Source: JAJPKK01 sp963802745 (GTDB lineage Bacteria; Pseudomonadota; Alphaproteobacteria; Rhizobiales; Xanthobacteraceae). Taken from it: a stretch of 64,000 nt of DNA. Under the pieces are notes generated by a model, which did not search any database, was not told the DNA's origin, and saw only the letters and a list, made by a program, of their open reading frames with translations. The stretch is from the NCBI GenBank assembly GCA_963802745.1, contig CAWDKL010000047.1, positions 1 through 64,000 of the forward strand. Reading direction: 5' to 3'. The translations under genes were made by a program, and so were the position numbers. How positions within the stretch are numbered: position 1 is the stretch's first letter; each line of letters starts with the position of its first letter. This document shows positions 45,081-53,781 of the stretch, piece by piece.

Positions 45081-45935
45081 ATGCTGTGTCGTAAACTGAT
45101 CGTCCCCATGGTCCTTTCGGCGCTGTCGAGCGCCGCAGCGACCCACGCATTCGCCTTGGATGAAGCCAAATATCCGGACTGGTCCGGCTGGTGGCGTGTG
45201 ATCGGGGGTAACCGATGGGATGCCACAAAACCGCAGCGCCGCGGGCAGAACCCGCCGCTGACGGCGGAATATCAAGCGATTTTCGAGGCCAGCATCGCCG
45301 ACCAGGACGCCGGCGGGCAGGGCAACGATATGCGCTACCGGTGCCTTCCGGCCGGGATGCCGCGGGTGATGACGGCAATCTTCCCGTTCGAATTCGTGAT
45401 CTTGCCGAAACTCACTTACATCCTGTTCGAAAGCGCGATGCCGCGCCGCATCTTTACCGACGGACGCGATTTCAGCCGATGGCCGAAACCCAATGCGGAA
45501 CCGGCTTTCGTGGGCTACTCGATCGGCAAATGGATCGATGCGGACGGCGACGGCCGCTATGACACGCTGGAGGTCGAGACCCGCCACATGAAGGGGCCGC
45601 GCGCCATGGATCAGAGCGGACTGCCCCTTCACGAGGACAACGCCACGATCGTGAAGGAGCGGCTCTATCGCGATAAGACCGACACGAATTTGCTGCACGA
45701 CGAGGTTACGACCATCGACGATGCCTTCACCGAGCCGTGGACAGTAAAGAAGAGTTTCCGCCGCGAACCCGAAGATCGGGATTGGGTCGAAAATGTTTGC
45801 GAGGAGGGTAACAATTATGTGGGGATCGGCAAGGAGATTTATTACCTCAGCGGCGACGGCAAGTTGATGCCGGCCAAGAAGGATCAGGAACCACCGGATC
45901 TCAGCTATTTCAAGCGCGGCACGACGCAGAAGTGA
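45081..45935 (+). CDS. secreted protein C with EF-hand-like loop
   Basis: A 284-residue paralog of B, 185 bp downstream and on the same strand, so possibly in one operon with it. Signal peptide MLCRKLIVPMVLSALSSAAA...AFA. It repeats the same block order: NPPLTAEYQAIFEASIADQD, CLPAGMPRVMTAIFPFEFVI, RRIFTDGRDF, IGKWIDADGDGRYDTLEVET, LPLHEDNATIVKERLYRDKT. The calcium-type loop is residues 153-164 (DADGDGRYDTLE). ATG 45081 gives a proper signal peptide; longer frames upstream do not. Identity to B looks near one half by eye. Confidence 0.7.
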   Translation: MLCRKLIVPMVLSALSSAAATHAFALDEAKYPDWSGWWRVIGGNRWDATKPQRRGQNPPLTAEYQAIFEASIADQDAGGQGNDMRYRCLPAGMPRVMTAIFPFEFVILPKLTYILFESAMPRRIFTDGRDFSRWPKPNAEPAFVGYSIGKWIDADGDGRYDTLEVETRHMKGPRAMDQSGLPLHEDNATIVKERLYRDKTDTNLLHDEVTTIDDAFTEPWTVKKSFRREPEDRDWVENVCEEGNNYVGIGKEIYYLSGDGKLMPAKKDQEPPDLSYFKRGTTQK

Positions 45936-46028
45936 TTGCGGATCGGGTCCGCACCACGCATGTGATCGCACCGGATTCGGCGCGGAAAATCCGCGCCGGC
46001 CGCCGCCCACACTCGCCCTCGTCCCGCC

Positions 46029-46505
46029 TCACTGCACGTAGCGCAGTTCCATCCCGGTCACGCCGAGTGCCAGATTGACGCCGATCTGGCCTTCCACGGA
46101 AAGCGGTTGCAGCGCGACGGTCCGGTTCGAGCCGCCGATCATGACGTTGGCCCCCACTCCGGCACCGAACGAAGCTTCACCGGTGGCTCCCACGTAGTTT
46201 CCGGACAGCGCCCCCGGGTAAGCGTCCGTGGACAGAAGCACTCCCCAGACCAGCACGCCTCCGGCGGTGATTCCGACATCGAGGCCGAAGGTCGTCGTGA
46301 CGCCTTCATAATCTTGCGGCGGACCGCGATCCGGTTGAAAGCGGCAGCCCATGGTCTGACGCGAACCGACAACCAAACCGATCCCCGGAGAAAGATTGCA
46401 CGTGAGCGTACCGAACCGCGCATAGGTCGGCTGCTGAGCAGCAAGCGGTTCGGCCATTGCCAGCAATGCGGTAATAGCCGCAACGGCAGCGAGGGCCTTC
46501 GGCAT
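46029..46505 (-). CDS. DUF992 secreted protein
   Basis: A 158-residue exported protein with signal peptide MPKALAAVAAITALLAMAEPLAA. The mature protein reads FGTLTCNLSPGIGLVVGSRQ, then MGCRFQPDRGPPQDYEGVTT and FGLDVGITAGGVLVWGVLLS, the DUF992 pattern with two conserved Cys. The glycine-rich C-terminus suggests a small beta-structure, perhaps at the outer membrane. It pairs with a second DUF992 gene at 46,679 on the same strand; DUF992 genes are largely confined to Hyphomicrobiales. Their function is unknown. Confidence 0.8.
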   Translation of the reverse strand: MPKALAAVAAITALLAMAEPLAAQQPTYARFGTLTCNLSPGIGLVVGSRQTMGCRFQPDRGPPQDYEGVTTTFGLDVGITAGGVLVWGVLLSTDAYPGALSGNYVGATGEASFGAGVGANVMIGGSNRTVALQPLSVEGQIGVNLALGVTGMELRYVQ

Positions 46506-46678
46506 CGAATTTAATTCCTCCCTTGTTTCAGTGTGGCGGCTAGCGCGCGTATCGCCGCGTGGAATGGCTCGTCTATGGCCCGGCCTCGCGGCCGGGCTTC
46601 GTTTTCGTCGCATTCCCGCCTCGGATCGGTCTGTCGCACTATCCTTCGGCACCGACCCGCTGCTGGCAATGCGTTCGC

Positions 46679-47194
46679 CTACCGGTGGTGCCGATGCCGG
46701 CCGTGCGGCACGATGTCGGGCACATAGCGCAGTTCGATTCCGGTCACGCCGGCCGCCACATTGATTCCGACCGAACCCTCGAGCGACAATGGCTGCAGCG
46801 CCACCGTTTGGTTGCTCGCGCCGACGAGCACATTCGCCCCCGCGCCGACCCCGAACGAGGCCGAGCCGCTCGCTCCCACATAGCTGCCGGCAAGGGCACC
46901 CGGATAGGGATCTAGAGAGGACAAGAGAACCGCCCACACCATCACGCCGCCGGCCGTGACTCCGAGATCGACACCGAGCGTGGTCGTATACCCGATGTAA
47001 TGTTGCGGCCAGCCGCCATGGTCCGGCTGAAACCGGCACGACATCCCCTGACGGCCGCCCAGCACCAAGCCGACGGACGCCGACAGGTTGCAAGTCAGCA
47101 GCCCGGACCTGGCATAGGTCGGCTGGGCTGTAGCCGGTGAAGCCACTATTGCAAGCGCCGCAACCGTGGCCAGCGCACAAAAAAATCTCGACAT
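46679..47194 (-). CDS. DUF992 secreted protein, paralog
   Basis: A 171-residue protein, clearly homologous to its neighbour at 46,029: GLLTCNLSASVGLVLGGRQG, MSCRFQPDHGGWPQHYIGYT and VDLGVTAGGVMVWAVLLSSL. It differs at the C-terminus, which ends in a histidine/arginine-rich HGRHRHHR tail. Signal peptide MSRFFCALATVAALAIVASPATA. Spacing of about 170 bp from the first gene contains CTCGTC-rich inverted DNA that could end or attenuate transcription. ATG 47194 was chosen for the signal peptide. Confidence 0.78.
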   Translation of the reverse strand: MSRFFCALATVAALAIVASPATAQPTYARSGLLTCNLSASVGLVLGGRQGMSCRFQPDHGGWPQHYIGYTTTLGVDLGVTAGGVMVWAVLLSSLDPYPGALAGSYVGASGSASFGVGAGANVLVGASNQTVALQPLSLEGSVGINVAAGVTGIELRYVPDIVPHGRHRHHR

Positions 47195-47424
47195 TCTGGA
47201 TTCCCCTCTTCCCCTTGCGCGCTTCGGCGCGCCTTCCGGCGCCCGCGGACGCCGCCGCCATGGGCGCATGTGTCCAAGGCCAAGTTGAGGCCAAGGCAGT
47301 AGTGAGGTAACCTTAATAACCAATGTAGAATCGGCTAGCTTTGACAATGATCAATAAGCTATGGACCATAAGCCGATTCGCTGTTTAACCACTGACAGAC
47401 AGCTTGTCGCCGGGGAATCCAGAC

Positions 47425-47700
47425 ATGAATCAGGTTCGGGCAGTACGCATTCGGCTCATGATCATCGCAGGCGCCTTATCGCTGGGCACCTTGGCGGCGT
47501 GGGCGCCGGCTACCGCGGAGGCACAGGACGCGCGCACCGCCTGCACGCGCGATGCCTTCAGGCTCTGTAGCGATACGATGCCGGATGCCGAACGCACCAG
47601 GGCCTGCTTGTTCCGCAACCGGGCTTCCGTGAGCCCCGAATGCCGCGCTGGGATGTCAGGCGGCGGAACGTCGGCACGGCGCCGTCACGTCAGGCATTGA
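47425..47700 (+). CDS. small secreted Cys-rich protein
   Basis: A 91-residue protein from ATG 47425 with a signal peptide ending TAEA before QDARTACTRD. The mature part has four Cys in the order ACTRDAFRLCSDTMPDAERT, RACLFRNRASVSPECRAG. This 'C..D..RLC...PD..R...C......LS..CR' pattern recurs in small exported proteins of Bradyrhizobium relatives. The region just upstream holds TTGACA-like DNA (near 47,341). Its function is unknown. Confidence 0.65.
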   Translation: MNQVRAVRIRLMIIAGALSLGTLAAWAPATAEAQDARTACTRDAFRLCSDTMPDAERTRACLFRNRASVSPECRAGMSGGGTSARRRHVRH

Positions 47701-47788
47701 CCGCGGCCGGCGCAACGCGATTGCCCTCGGCGGCGGCGTGTGCCGGAGAAGCGCCCGGCATGAGCGCGCGTCCTGCCACGCGCCGCTG

Positions 47789-49075
47789 CTATCGACCAAC
47801 CAGGCCCAGCGAGATCGCCGGGACATAGGTGATCACCATCAGCGTTGCGAAATTGATCAGCATGAACGGTACGACGCCGCGGTAGATCGTGCCCAGCGGC
47901 TGGCCGAAAATTGCCTGCGAGGCGAATAGGTTGAGCCCAAACGGCGGTGTATACATGCCGATCGAGAGATTGACCGCCATGATAATGCCGAAATGGATGG
48001 GGTTGACGCCGGCGGCCTGCACGACTGGGAGCAGCAGCGGCGTCAAGATCATGATGGCGGCCGGCGGTTCCAGGAAGCTGCCGATCAGCAACAGCCCGAG
48101 ATTGACCATCAACAGGACCTGCCACGGCGGCAAATGCAGCGCCGACAGCGCCGCAATCAGGTTCTGCGGAATGCCGCTGGTCGTCAGCAGCCAGGAATAG
48201 ATACCGGCCGCGGTGACGACGATCAGGATTTGGGCGATCAGGAACGCGGCCGCAAGGGTGGTGTCCCACAGATCGCGCCAGCCGATGTCGCGATAGATGA
48301 ACATCGTTACCACGAAAGAATACACCACCGCAACGCCCGCAGCCTCGGTCGGCGTGAACACGCCGCCGTAAATGCCGCCAAAAATGACGAACGGCGTACC
48401 GAGGGCCCAGCCGGCCTCCCGGGTGGCGACCCAAATTTTATACCAAGAGGTTCCGACGCTGGCCGTGTCGCCAGCTACGACTTTGCGGGAGCGGGAATAA
48501 CACACCACGTAGGCCGCATCGACCAGCCCGATCAGCAGGCTCGGCATAATGCCCGCCGTGAACAACGCGATCGCCGACTGCTGCGCCGACATCCCATAGA
48601 GGATCATGGATATGGATGGTGGAATTACCACCGCGATGGCTCCGGATGAGGCGATCAGGCCGACCGTGAAGCGATCGTTGTAGCCGCCCGCCTTCAGGGC
48701 CGGATAAACCAGCCGCCCGACGGCCGCGACCGTGCCGACCGCCGTATGGGACATGGCACCGAATAGTTCGGACGACACGATAGTCGTGACCGGCAGCGCG
48801 CCGGGCGCGCTGCCGGTCAGCGCTCGCGTCCAATCGATCACCCGGTTGGCGATGCCGCCCCGGCCCATGATTTCGCCCGCCAGAATGAAGAACGGGATCG
48901 CCAGCAGCGGGAAATTGTCCAGACTGCCGAACATGTTGGTCTGAATCACCGTAGGCTCCACGTCGGCCACGGTGAGCACGGCGACGAGCGAGGTGAGCAG
49001 CAGGACGAGATAGATCGGAAAGCCGATGCACAGCAGGATCGCCGGCAGGGCGAAATAGACCAGATTCGCTAGCAC
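47789..49075 (-). CDS. dctM: TRAP transporter large permease (DctM)
   Basis: A 428-residue, ~12-helix permease, the ion-coupled core of a tripartite carboxylate-type transporter. DctM marks: LLAIPFFILAGEIMGRGGIA, ELFGAMSHTAVGTVAAVG, SGAIAVVIPPSISMILYGM, GIYGGVFTPTEAAGVAVVYS and IGMYTPPFGLNLFASQAIF. The start codon is GTG 49075. It overlaps the dctQ gene by 7 bp, so the two are coupled. The third part, the periplasmic DctP binding protein, is not found next to them. Confidence 0.92.
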   Translation of the reverse strand: MLANLVYFALPAILLCIGFPIYLVLLLTSLVAVLTVADVEPTVIQTNMFGSLDNFPLLAIPFFILAGEIMGRGGIANRVIDWTRALTGSAPGALPVTTIVSSELFGAMSHTAVGTVAAVGRLVYPALKAGGYNDRFTVGLIASSGAIAVVIPPSISMILYGMSAQQSAIALFTAGIMPSLLIGLVDAAYVVCYSRSRKVVAGDTASVGTSWYKIWVATREAGWALGTPFVIFGGIYGGVFTPTEAAGVAVVYSFVVTMFIYRDIGWRDLWDTTLAAAFLIAQILIVVTAAGIYSWLLTTSGIPQNLIAALSALHLPPWQVLLMVNLGLLLIGSFLEPPAAIMILTPLLLPVVQAAGVNPIHFGIIMAVNLSIGMYTPPFGLNLFASQAIFGQPLGTIYRGVVPFMLINFATLMVITYVPAISLGLVGR

Positions 49076-49563
49076 GGCGGCGGAGCCCGCAACGAAACCA
49101 CAAGGCGGACGGTCACAAGACAGGCGTTGAGTCCAAGGCCGATCGGCACCAGCGCCTGCGGAATGACCATCGGAATCTCTGCCGCCGGGCTGCGCTGATC
49201 GAACTCCGCCAGCATCTGCACCGCGGGCCAGCCGATCCAGATGAGGATGACACAGACTGCAATCATGGTCAGATCAGCCGCGATTTCGAGCCCCTGGCGC
49301 AATCTCGGTGGCGATGCGCGCAGCAACACGTCCATCCGCAACTGCTTACCCTCGTAACCGACGACGGCGTTGCCGAGGAACACCGTTCCGACCATCAGAA
49401 ACAGCATGATTTCCTCGGCCGAGGCGATCGGCTGTAAGAACACATATCGGCCCACAATGTTGGCGAAATTCAGCGCGACTGCGACGAGCATGAACACCGC
49501 GGTGAGTGCCTGGAGACCGGTAACCAGATATCGTATCGTTGTCATACCGTCGTCATGTTCCAT
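49069..49563 (-). CDS. dctQ: TRAP transporter small permease (DctQ)
   Basis: A 164-residue, four-helix membrane protein that associates with DctM. VALNFANIVGRYVFLQPIAS, AEEIMLFLMVGTVFLGNAVV and LRMDVLLRASPPRLRQGLEI are the standard DctQ segments. ATG 49563 or the internal ATG 49545 could start it. The gene diverges from the secreted protein D across a 480-bp spacer. Confidence 0.88.
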   Translation of the reverse strand: MEHDDGMTTIRYLVTGLQALTAVFMLVAVALNFANIVGRYVFLQPIASAEEIMLFLMVGTVFLGNAVVGYEGKQLRMDVLLRASPPRLRQGLEIAADLTMIAVCVILIWIGWPAVQMLAEFDQRSPAAEIPMVIPQALVPIGLGLNACLVTVRLVVSLRAPPPC

Positions 49564-50041
49564 CGCGCGCCGCGTTTTCGAGGGCGTCGGATTTAGCGGA
49601 GTTCATCGTTGTTGAAGTTCCGATCAATTGGTACGTCATTCCGGGGCGCGGCTGCAAATCCGAGAGCCCCGAACCCATAACTCCCGAAGGTGCTCATTGG
49701 TTCCGGGGCCACTTCTTTGTGCCCCGTAATGACGGCCGAGAGGTGTCGATCAAGTCCCCTCAAACAGATTACTTGCAACAAATCGTTACAATGGCAGCAA
49801 GGCTTATATATCAAAATACCTTTTCATCCAGTATCGGCATTCCTACACCCACGGGGCCAGAATGGAATCTCCGATGGGAGACGTGATGATATCGTTGTGA
49901 CCATGGACATTTGTAAAGCCGGATGGGATGGTACGAAAAATTTCCATCCGCCATGCAAGTCTTGCCTGCATGCGCGGATGGCGTCTGTGCACACATGCAA
50001 AAGCGCTCGGATCACGGCGTCCGAGGATGGGAAGGATGATC
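49564..50041. other. divergent promoter region, no gene
   Basis: About 480 bases. The stretch 49,760-49,830 is notably AT-rich (AACAAATCGTTACAATGG, TTATATATCAAAATACC), a likely promoter for gene D or for dctQM. No frame has coding sense. Confidence 0.45.
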
Positions 50042-50953
50042 ATGCTGCTGCGACGTTCAACCTGCGCTGCCGCCGTTGCGTTGTCCGCTATTGTTATGAT
50101 GGCGGATGCGGTACGGGCGGCCGAAGCCGCGAAATATCCGGACTGGAAGGGCGCGTGGGCGCGGTGGACCCCGCCCAACGCGGGCCGTGACCCCGGCAAT
50201 GGCGGGACCGGCTTTACGGCCGGCGGCCAGCCCTCATTCGATCAGACCAAACCTTGGGGGCCTGGACAGCAAGCGCCGCTCACCCCGGAATATCAAAAGG
50301 TGCTTGAGGACAGCATGGCCGATCAGGCCACCGGCGGGGAGGGCAATTTCTTCGACCATGCCGTACGCTGCATGCCCGGCGGCATGCCGCTGATGACCAT
50401 CGCCTTCAGGCCCTTGGAATTCGTCGTAACACCGGAAACCACTTATATCCTGATCGGTGGCGCCGAGCACTTCCGCCGCATTTTCACCGACGGCCGCGAC
50501 TGGCCCAAGGATCCCGAACCGACCTATGCGGGCTTTTCGATCGGCCACTGGACCGATGAAGACGGCGACGGCGTCTACGACATGCTCGATGTCGAAACCC
50601 GCGGCCCCTTCAAAGGTCCCCGCGCCTATGATGCCACCGGTCTGCCGCTGCACTTCGACAATCAATCGGTGTTTCACGAGCGGATCCATCGCGACAAAAC
50701 CGACCCCACCATCCTGCATGATGAAATCACCGTGTTCGACCACGCGCTGACCCGGCCGTGGACCGTAGACAAGAAATACGTGCTGGTTCCGAACAAGCGG
50801 CCCAACTGGACCGAGGGCTATTGCACCGAAAACCGCTCGATGATCGCCATCGGTGGGGAGAGTTATTTCCTGAGCGGCGACGGCCTGCTAATGCCGGTCC
50901 GCAAGGGCCAAGCACCACCGGATTTGCGGTACTTCAAGCCGGCGGCGAAGTGA
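50042..50953 (+). CDS. secreted protein D with EF-hand-like loop
   Basis: A 303-residue paralog of B and C. Signal peptide MLLRRSTCAAAVALSAIVMM...VRA before AEAAKYPDWKG. It shares SFDQTKPWGPGQQAPLTPEY, DSMADQATGGEGNFFDHAVR, MPLMTIAFRPLEFVVTPETT, RRIFTDGRDWP and TRPWTVDKKYVLVPN. Residues 172-183 (DEDGDGVYDMLD) form the calcium-type loop, here with Asp at position 12. ATG 50042 is six bases from AAGG; an ATG at 50036 is possible. The gene is divergent from the TRAP permeases. Confidence 0.7.
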   Translation: MLLRRSTCAAAVALSAIVMMADAVRAAEAAKYPDWKGAWARWTPPNAGRDPGNGGTGFTAGGQPSFDQTKPWGPGQQAPLTPEYQKVLEDSMADQATGGEGNFFDHAVRCMPGGMPLMTIAFRPLEFVVTPETTYILIGGAEHFRRIFTDGRDWPKDPEPTYAGFSIGHWTDEDGDGVYDMLDVETRGPFKGPRAYDATGLPLHFDNQSVFHERIHRDKTDPTILHDEITVFDHALTRPWTVDKKYVLVPNKRPNWTEGYCTENRSMIAIGGESYFLSGDGLLMPVRKGQAPPDLRYFKPAAK

Positions 50954-51098
50954 TTTCGCGCCGGCGAAAGCTGCACTGGGATAGACGATATCCTCACGAT
51001 CACGGTGCGTCCCGAGGGTCCCGAGGACGCGATCGGCCAAACTTCACCACGCGCGTGGCGCGCCGCCGACCGGCCTGCCAAACTCCGGCGATTGCCGC

Positions 51099-52361
51099 AT
51101 GGATTTGTTCATGAACGACATGTCACTCGGCCCGTTGATCCACGTTGGCTTGGCGCCGACCCAAGCCGCTCGGCTGCGCACCATCGCGTTCCTAAACCTG
51201 GCCCACGCCATCGATCACTTCGTGCTGCTGATCTTTCCCGCCGTGGTGATCGGCCTCGAGGTGGTGTTCAACCGCTCTTATGCGGAAATGATCACGCTAT
51301 CGACCGCGGCTTTCGTCGCCTTCGGGGTGTTCTCGATCCCAGCCGGGTGGCTCGCCGACCGCTGGAGTCGGCGCAACATGATGGCGCTGTTCTATTTCGG
51401 CTGCGCGGCCTCTCTGGCTGCGGCCGGACTTTCGCCGACGCCGTTGATGCTGGCCATCGCCATGTTTCTGCTCGGCGTGTTCGCGGCAATTTACCATCCG
51501 GTCGGCATGGCGATGCTGATCGACGTCGCCAAAGCGCGCCCGCGCTCGCTCGCTTTCAACGGGGTTTGCGGCAATCTCGGCGTCACCTTTGCGGCCGGAA
51601 TTTCGACCACGCTCGCGGCCGCGATCGATTGGCGCGCGGCATTCCTGGTGCCGGCCGCGATCTGCCTGATCACCGGCATCTTCTACCTGGCGCTGGTGCC
51701 GGACGACCGCCACCGTATCGGCAAGCGCAGTACCGCCGCGCCGGTGGCACTCTCGCCGCGCGCCGTGCTGACGACGTTCGGCTGCTATGTGGCGATCTCG
51801 ATCGCCGGCGGCCTGACCTTCAACACTGCGCTGATTGCACTGCCCAAGCTGCTTGACGAGCGGATCGGCGGCGGCTTCTCGCTGGTCATGATCGGCTGGC
51901 TGGCGACAGCCATCTTCCTGTGCGGTGCGATGGCACAGCTCACCGTCGGCCGGCTGCTGGAACGCCTGCCGCCCCATCTGTTGTTCGCCGGCGTGGCGAC
52001 CTTGCAGTTCGCCGGGGTGTTATGGGCCGGCCATGCGACCGGAGCAGCGCTGGTCGTGGCCTTCGCGATCGCGATCGGAGGGATCTACGGCCAGATCACG
52101 GTGGGCGACATCGTGATGGCCCGCTACACATCCGACGCTTGGCGCGGCCGGTTCTATGCCGTGCGCTATTTCCTCACCTTCATCACGGCAGGTATTGCGG
52201 TGCAGATGATCGCGCAACTCTACGGCCGCGGCGGCGGCGATTTGGTGCTGGATGCCATCGCGACGACAGGCTTCATCATGATGGCCGCCGTCTATGTGCT
52301 CGCCGCCACCGTCCACGGCGCCGAGGCAGCGCACCGGTTCGCACACGCGCCAGCGGAATAG
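51099..52361 (+). CDS. MFS transporter
   Basis: A 420-residue, 12-helix carrier. The loop 2-3 motif is GWLADRWSRRNMMALFYFG, and the fifth helix has IYHPVGMAMLIDVAKAR. The overall pattern, including NLAHAIDHFVLLIFPAVVIG at the start and LTFNTALIALPKLLDERIGG at the centre, is close to the FsrA-type fosmidomycin-resistance-like group. The substrate is unknown. It lies 145 bp after protein D on the same strand and could share its transcript. Confidence 0.85.
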   Translation: MDLFMNDMSLGPLIHVGLAPTQAARLRTIAFLNLAHAIDHFVLLIFPAVVIGLEVVFNRSYAEMITLSTAAFVAFGVFSIPAGWLADRWSRRNMMALFYFGCAASLAAAGLSPTPLMLAIAMFLLGVFAAIYHPVGMAMLIDVAKARPRSLAFNGVCGNLGVTFAAGISTTLAAAIDWRAAFLVPAAICLITGIFYLALVPDDRHRIGKRSTAAPVALSPRAVLTTFGCYVAISIAGGLTFNTALIALPKLLDERIGGGFSLVMIGWLATAIFLCGAMAQLTVGRLLERLPPHLLFAGVATLQFAGVLWAGHATGAALVVAFAIAIGGIYGQITVGDIVMARYTSDAWRGRFYAVRYFLTFITAGIAVQMIAQLYGRGGGDLVLDAIATTGFIMMAAVYVLAATVHGAEAAHRFAHAPAE

Positions 52362-52579
52362 GTCCCGAAGGAACGCTCGGGAGCGCCAGCGCACCACCTT
52401 GGCCGTTACCGGAGACCATGTCCATCGACCGCGTTGGCGGTCCGGTTTCACGGTTTTCGGCCGCCTCCCCGAAATGACGAATGTGGTTTGGATTCTCAGA
52501 GGTGAACCGCAGCCTGCCCACGGAAGGATGTGGAAAGCCGGTCCACCCCCGATCGGTCGAATGCCTTGCCAGACTTGGT

Positions 52580-53593
52580 TTAGAATGAAGTTTTGAGCTT
52601 CAGCTGATCCAAGCGGTTGATCGAGTGGACGTGAATCTGCAGCCGCTCGTGGTTGTGCAGAATCTCGAGGGGCACATCGGTTCCGGCGTCGCCCTGCGAC
52701 CACACCTTCCGATAGAAATCCGACAGAGTCTTCGGGGCTTCGCCGTTGACCTCAAGGATGATATCACCCTTGCGCATGCCGGCCTTCTCAGCCGGCGCGC
52801 CGGGGACCACGCGGCTCACCACCAGATGACCGCCGACGTCGTCGGTATTGAGGCCCAGCCACGGATGCGCGACCGCCGGATGGCCTTCCGCTAGCAGATC
52901 CCCCAAAATCGGCCCGAGGCGGTCGATCGGCACGAACATATTGCCGCGCATGCCGTCTCCCTTGCCGGAGGCATCGCCGACGATGAGCGAGCCGACACCG
53001 ACGAGCTTGCCGTCGTGACCGATCAGCGCCGCGCCGCTCCAAGCCGGATGCGGCGGTTCCGTGAAGATCGCCTCGTCGAGCATGTATTCCCAGTTGCCGG
53101 CGAATTCCCGCTTCGAGATGACATGCACCGGCTTCATGCCGTTGACGCCACCGTAGCTTGCGATCAGCACCGGATCGCCCTGCTTCACGTCGGCGGATTT
53201 GCCCATCTGCAGGGCACGGACCTTCAGCGGCGAGATCGTCTGCAGCAATCCGAATCCGGATTCATTGTCGTAACCGACCACGTTGGCCGCAATGGTGTGG
53301 CCATCATTGGTCGCCACTTCCGCACCGACGGCCTCCACCATCAGGTAACCGATCGTCAGGACCAAGCCGTTGTTGTCGATAACGATCCCGGTGCCCTCGC
53401 GCTCGCGGCCAAGCCCCTCGACGGTGCGGCCATCCTGAGCGATGAAGGTTTTGATGTGAACGACCCCCGACAGCAACTGCTCCAGCGACGGGGCTTGGGC
53501 GTGGACCGCCACGGGAGCCCAAGCCGCTAGGGCGATGCCGAGTACCAACCTGCGAGCCTGCCCGACCGCATCCGAACCCAAAGAAACGCGCAT
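52580..53593 (-). CDS. HtrA-like protein with defective catalytic triad (S1C + PDZ)
   Basis: A 337-residue exported protein: signal peptide ending VHA, a trypsin-like domain (about residues 40-235) and one C-terminal PDZ domain (LGLNTDDVGGHLVVSRVVPG, AEKAGMRKGDIILEVNGEAP). In active HtrA the His sits after 'ILT' and the Asp in 'DLALLK'. Here the segments are VLTIGYLMVEA and SGFGLLQT, so both are lost, while Ser186 (PAWSGAALIG) remains. It is therefore probably a chaperone-like or scaffold protein and not a protease. ATG 53593 fits the signal peptide. Confidence 0.8.
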   Translation of the reverse strand: MRVSLGSDAVGQARRLVLGIALAAWAPVAVHAQAPSLEQLLSGVVHIKTFIAQDGRTVEGLGREREGTGIVIDNNGLVLTIGYLMVEAVGAEVATNDGHTIAANVVGYDNESGFGLLQTISPLKVRALQMGKSADVKQGDPVLIASYGGVNGMKPVHVISKREFAGNWEYMLDEAIFTEPPHPAWSGAALIGHDGKLVGVGSLIVGDASGKGDGMRGNMFVPIDRLGPILGDLLAEGHPAVAHPWLGLNTDDVGGHLVVSRVVPGAPAEKAGMRKGDIILEVNGEAPKTLSDFYRKVWSQGDAGTDVPLEILHNHERLQIHVHSINRLDQLKLKTSF

Positions 53594-53781
53594 GTCTGCC
53601 TCCTTTGAACGGCGACCAACATGCATAGGCTATACCATTTTTCGAAAACACCAATATGAAATCGTTAGAAAACTGTCACGTGCTCGCAACATCGTGGGAG
53701 GTATTTAATGTCGCGACGGCAAGGTGATCCATCCAGCAGCGCGTCGATCGCACCGCTGGTTGCTGAGTGCGAAGTCGCCGG

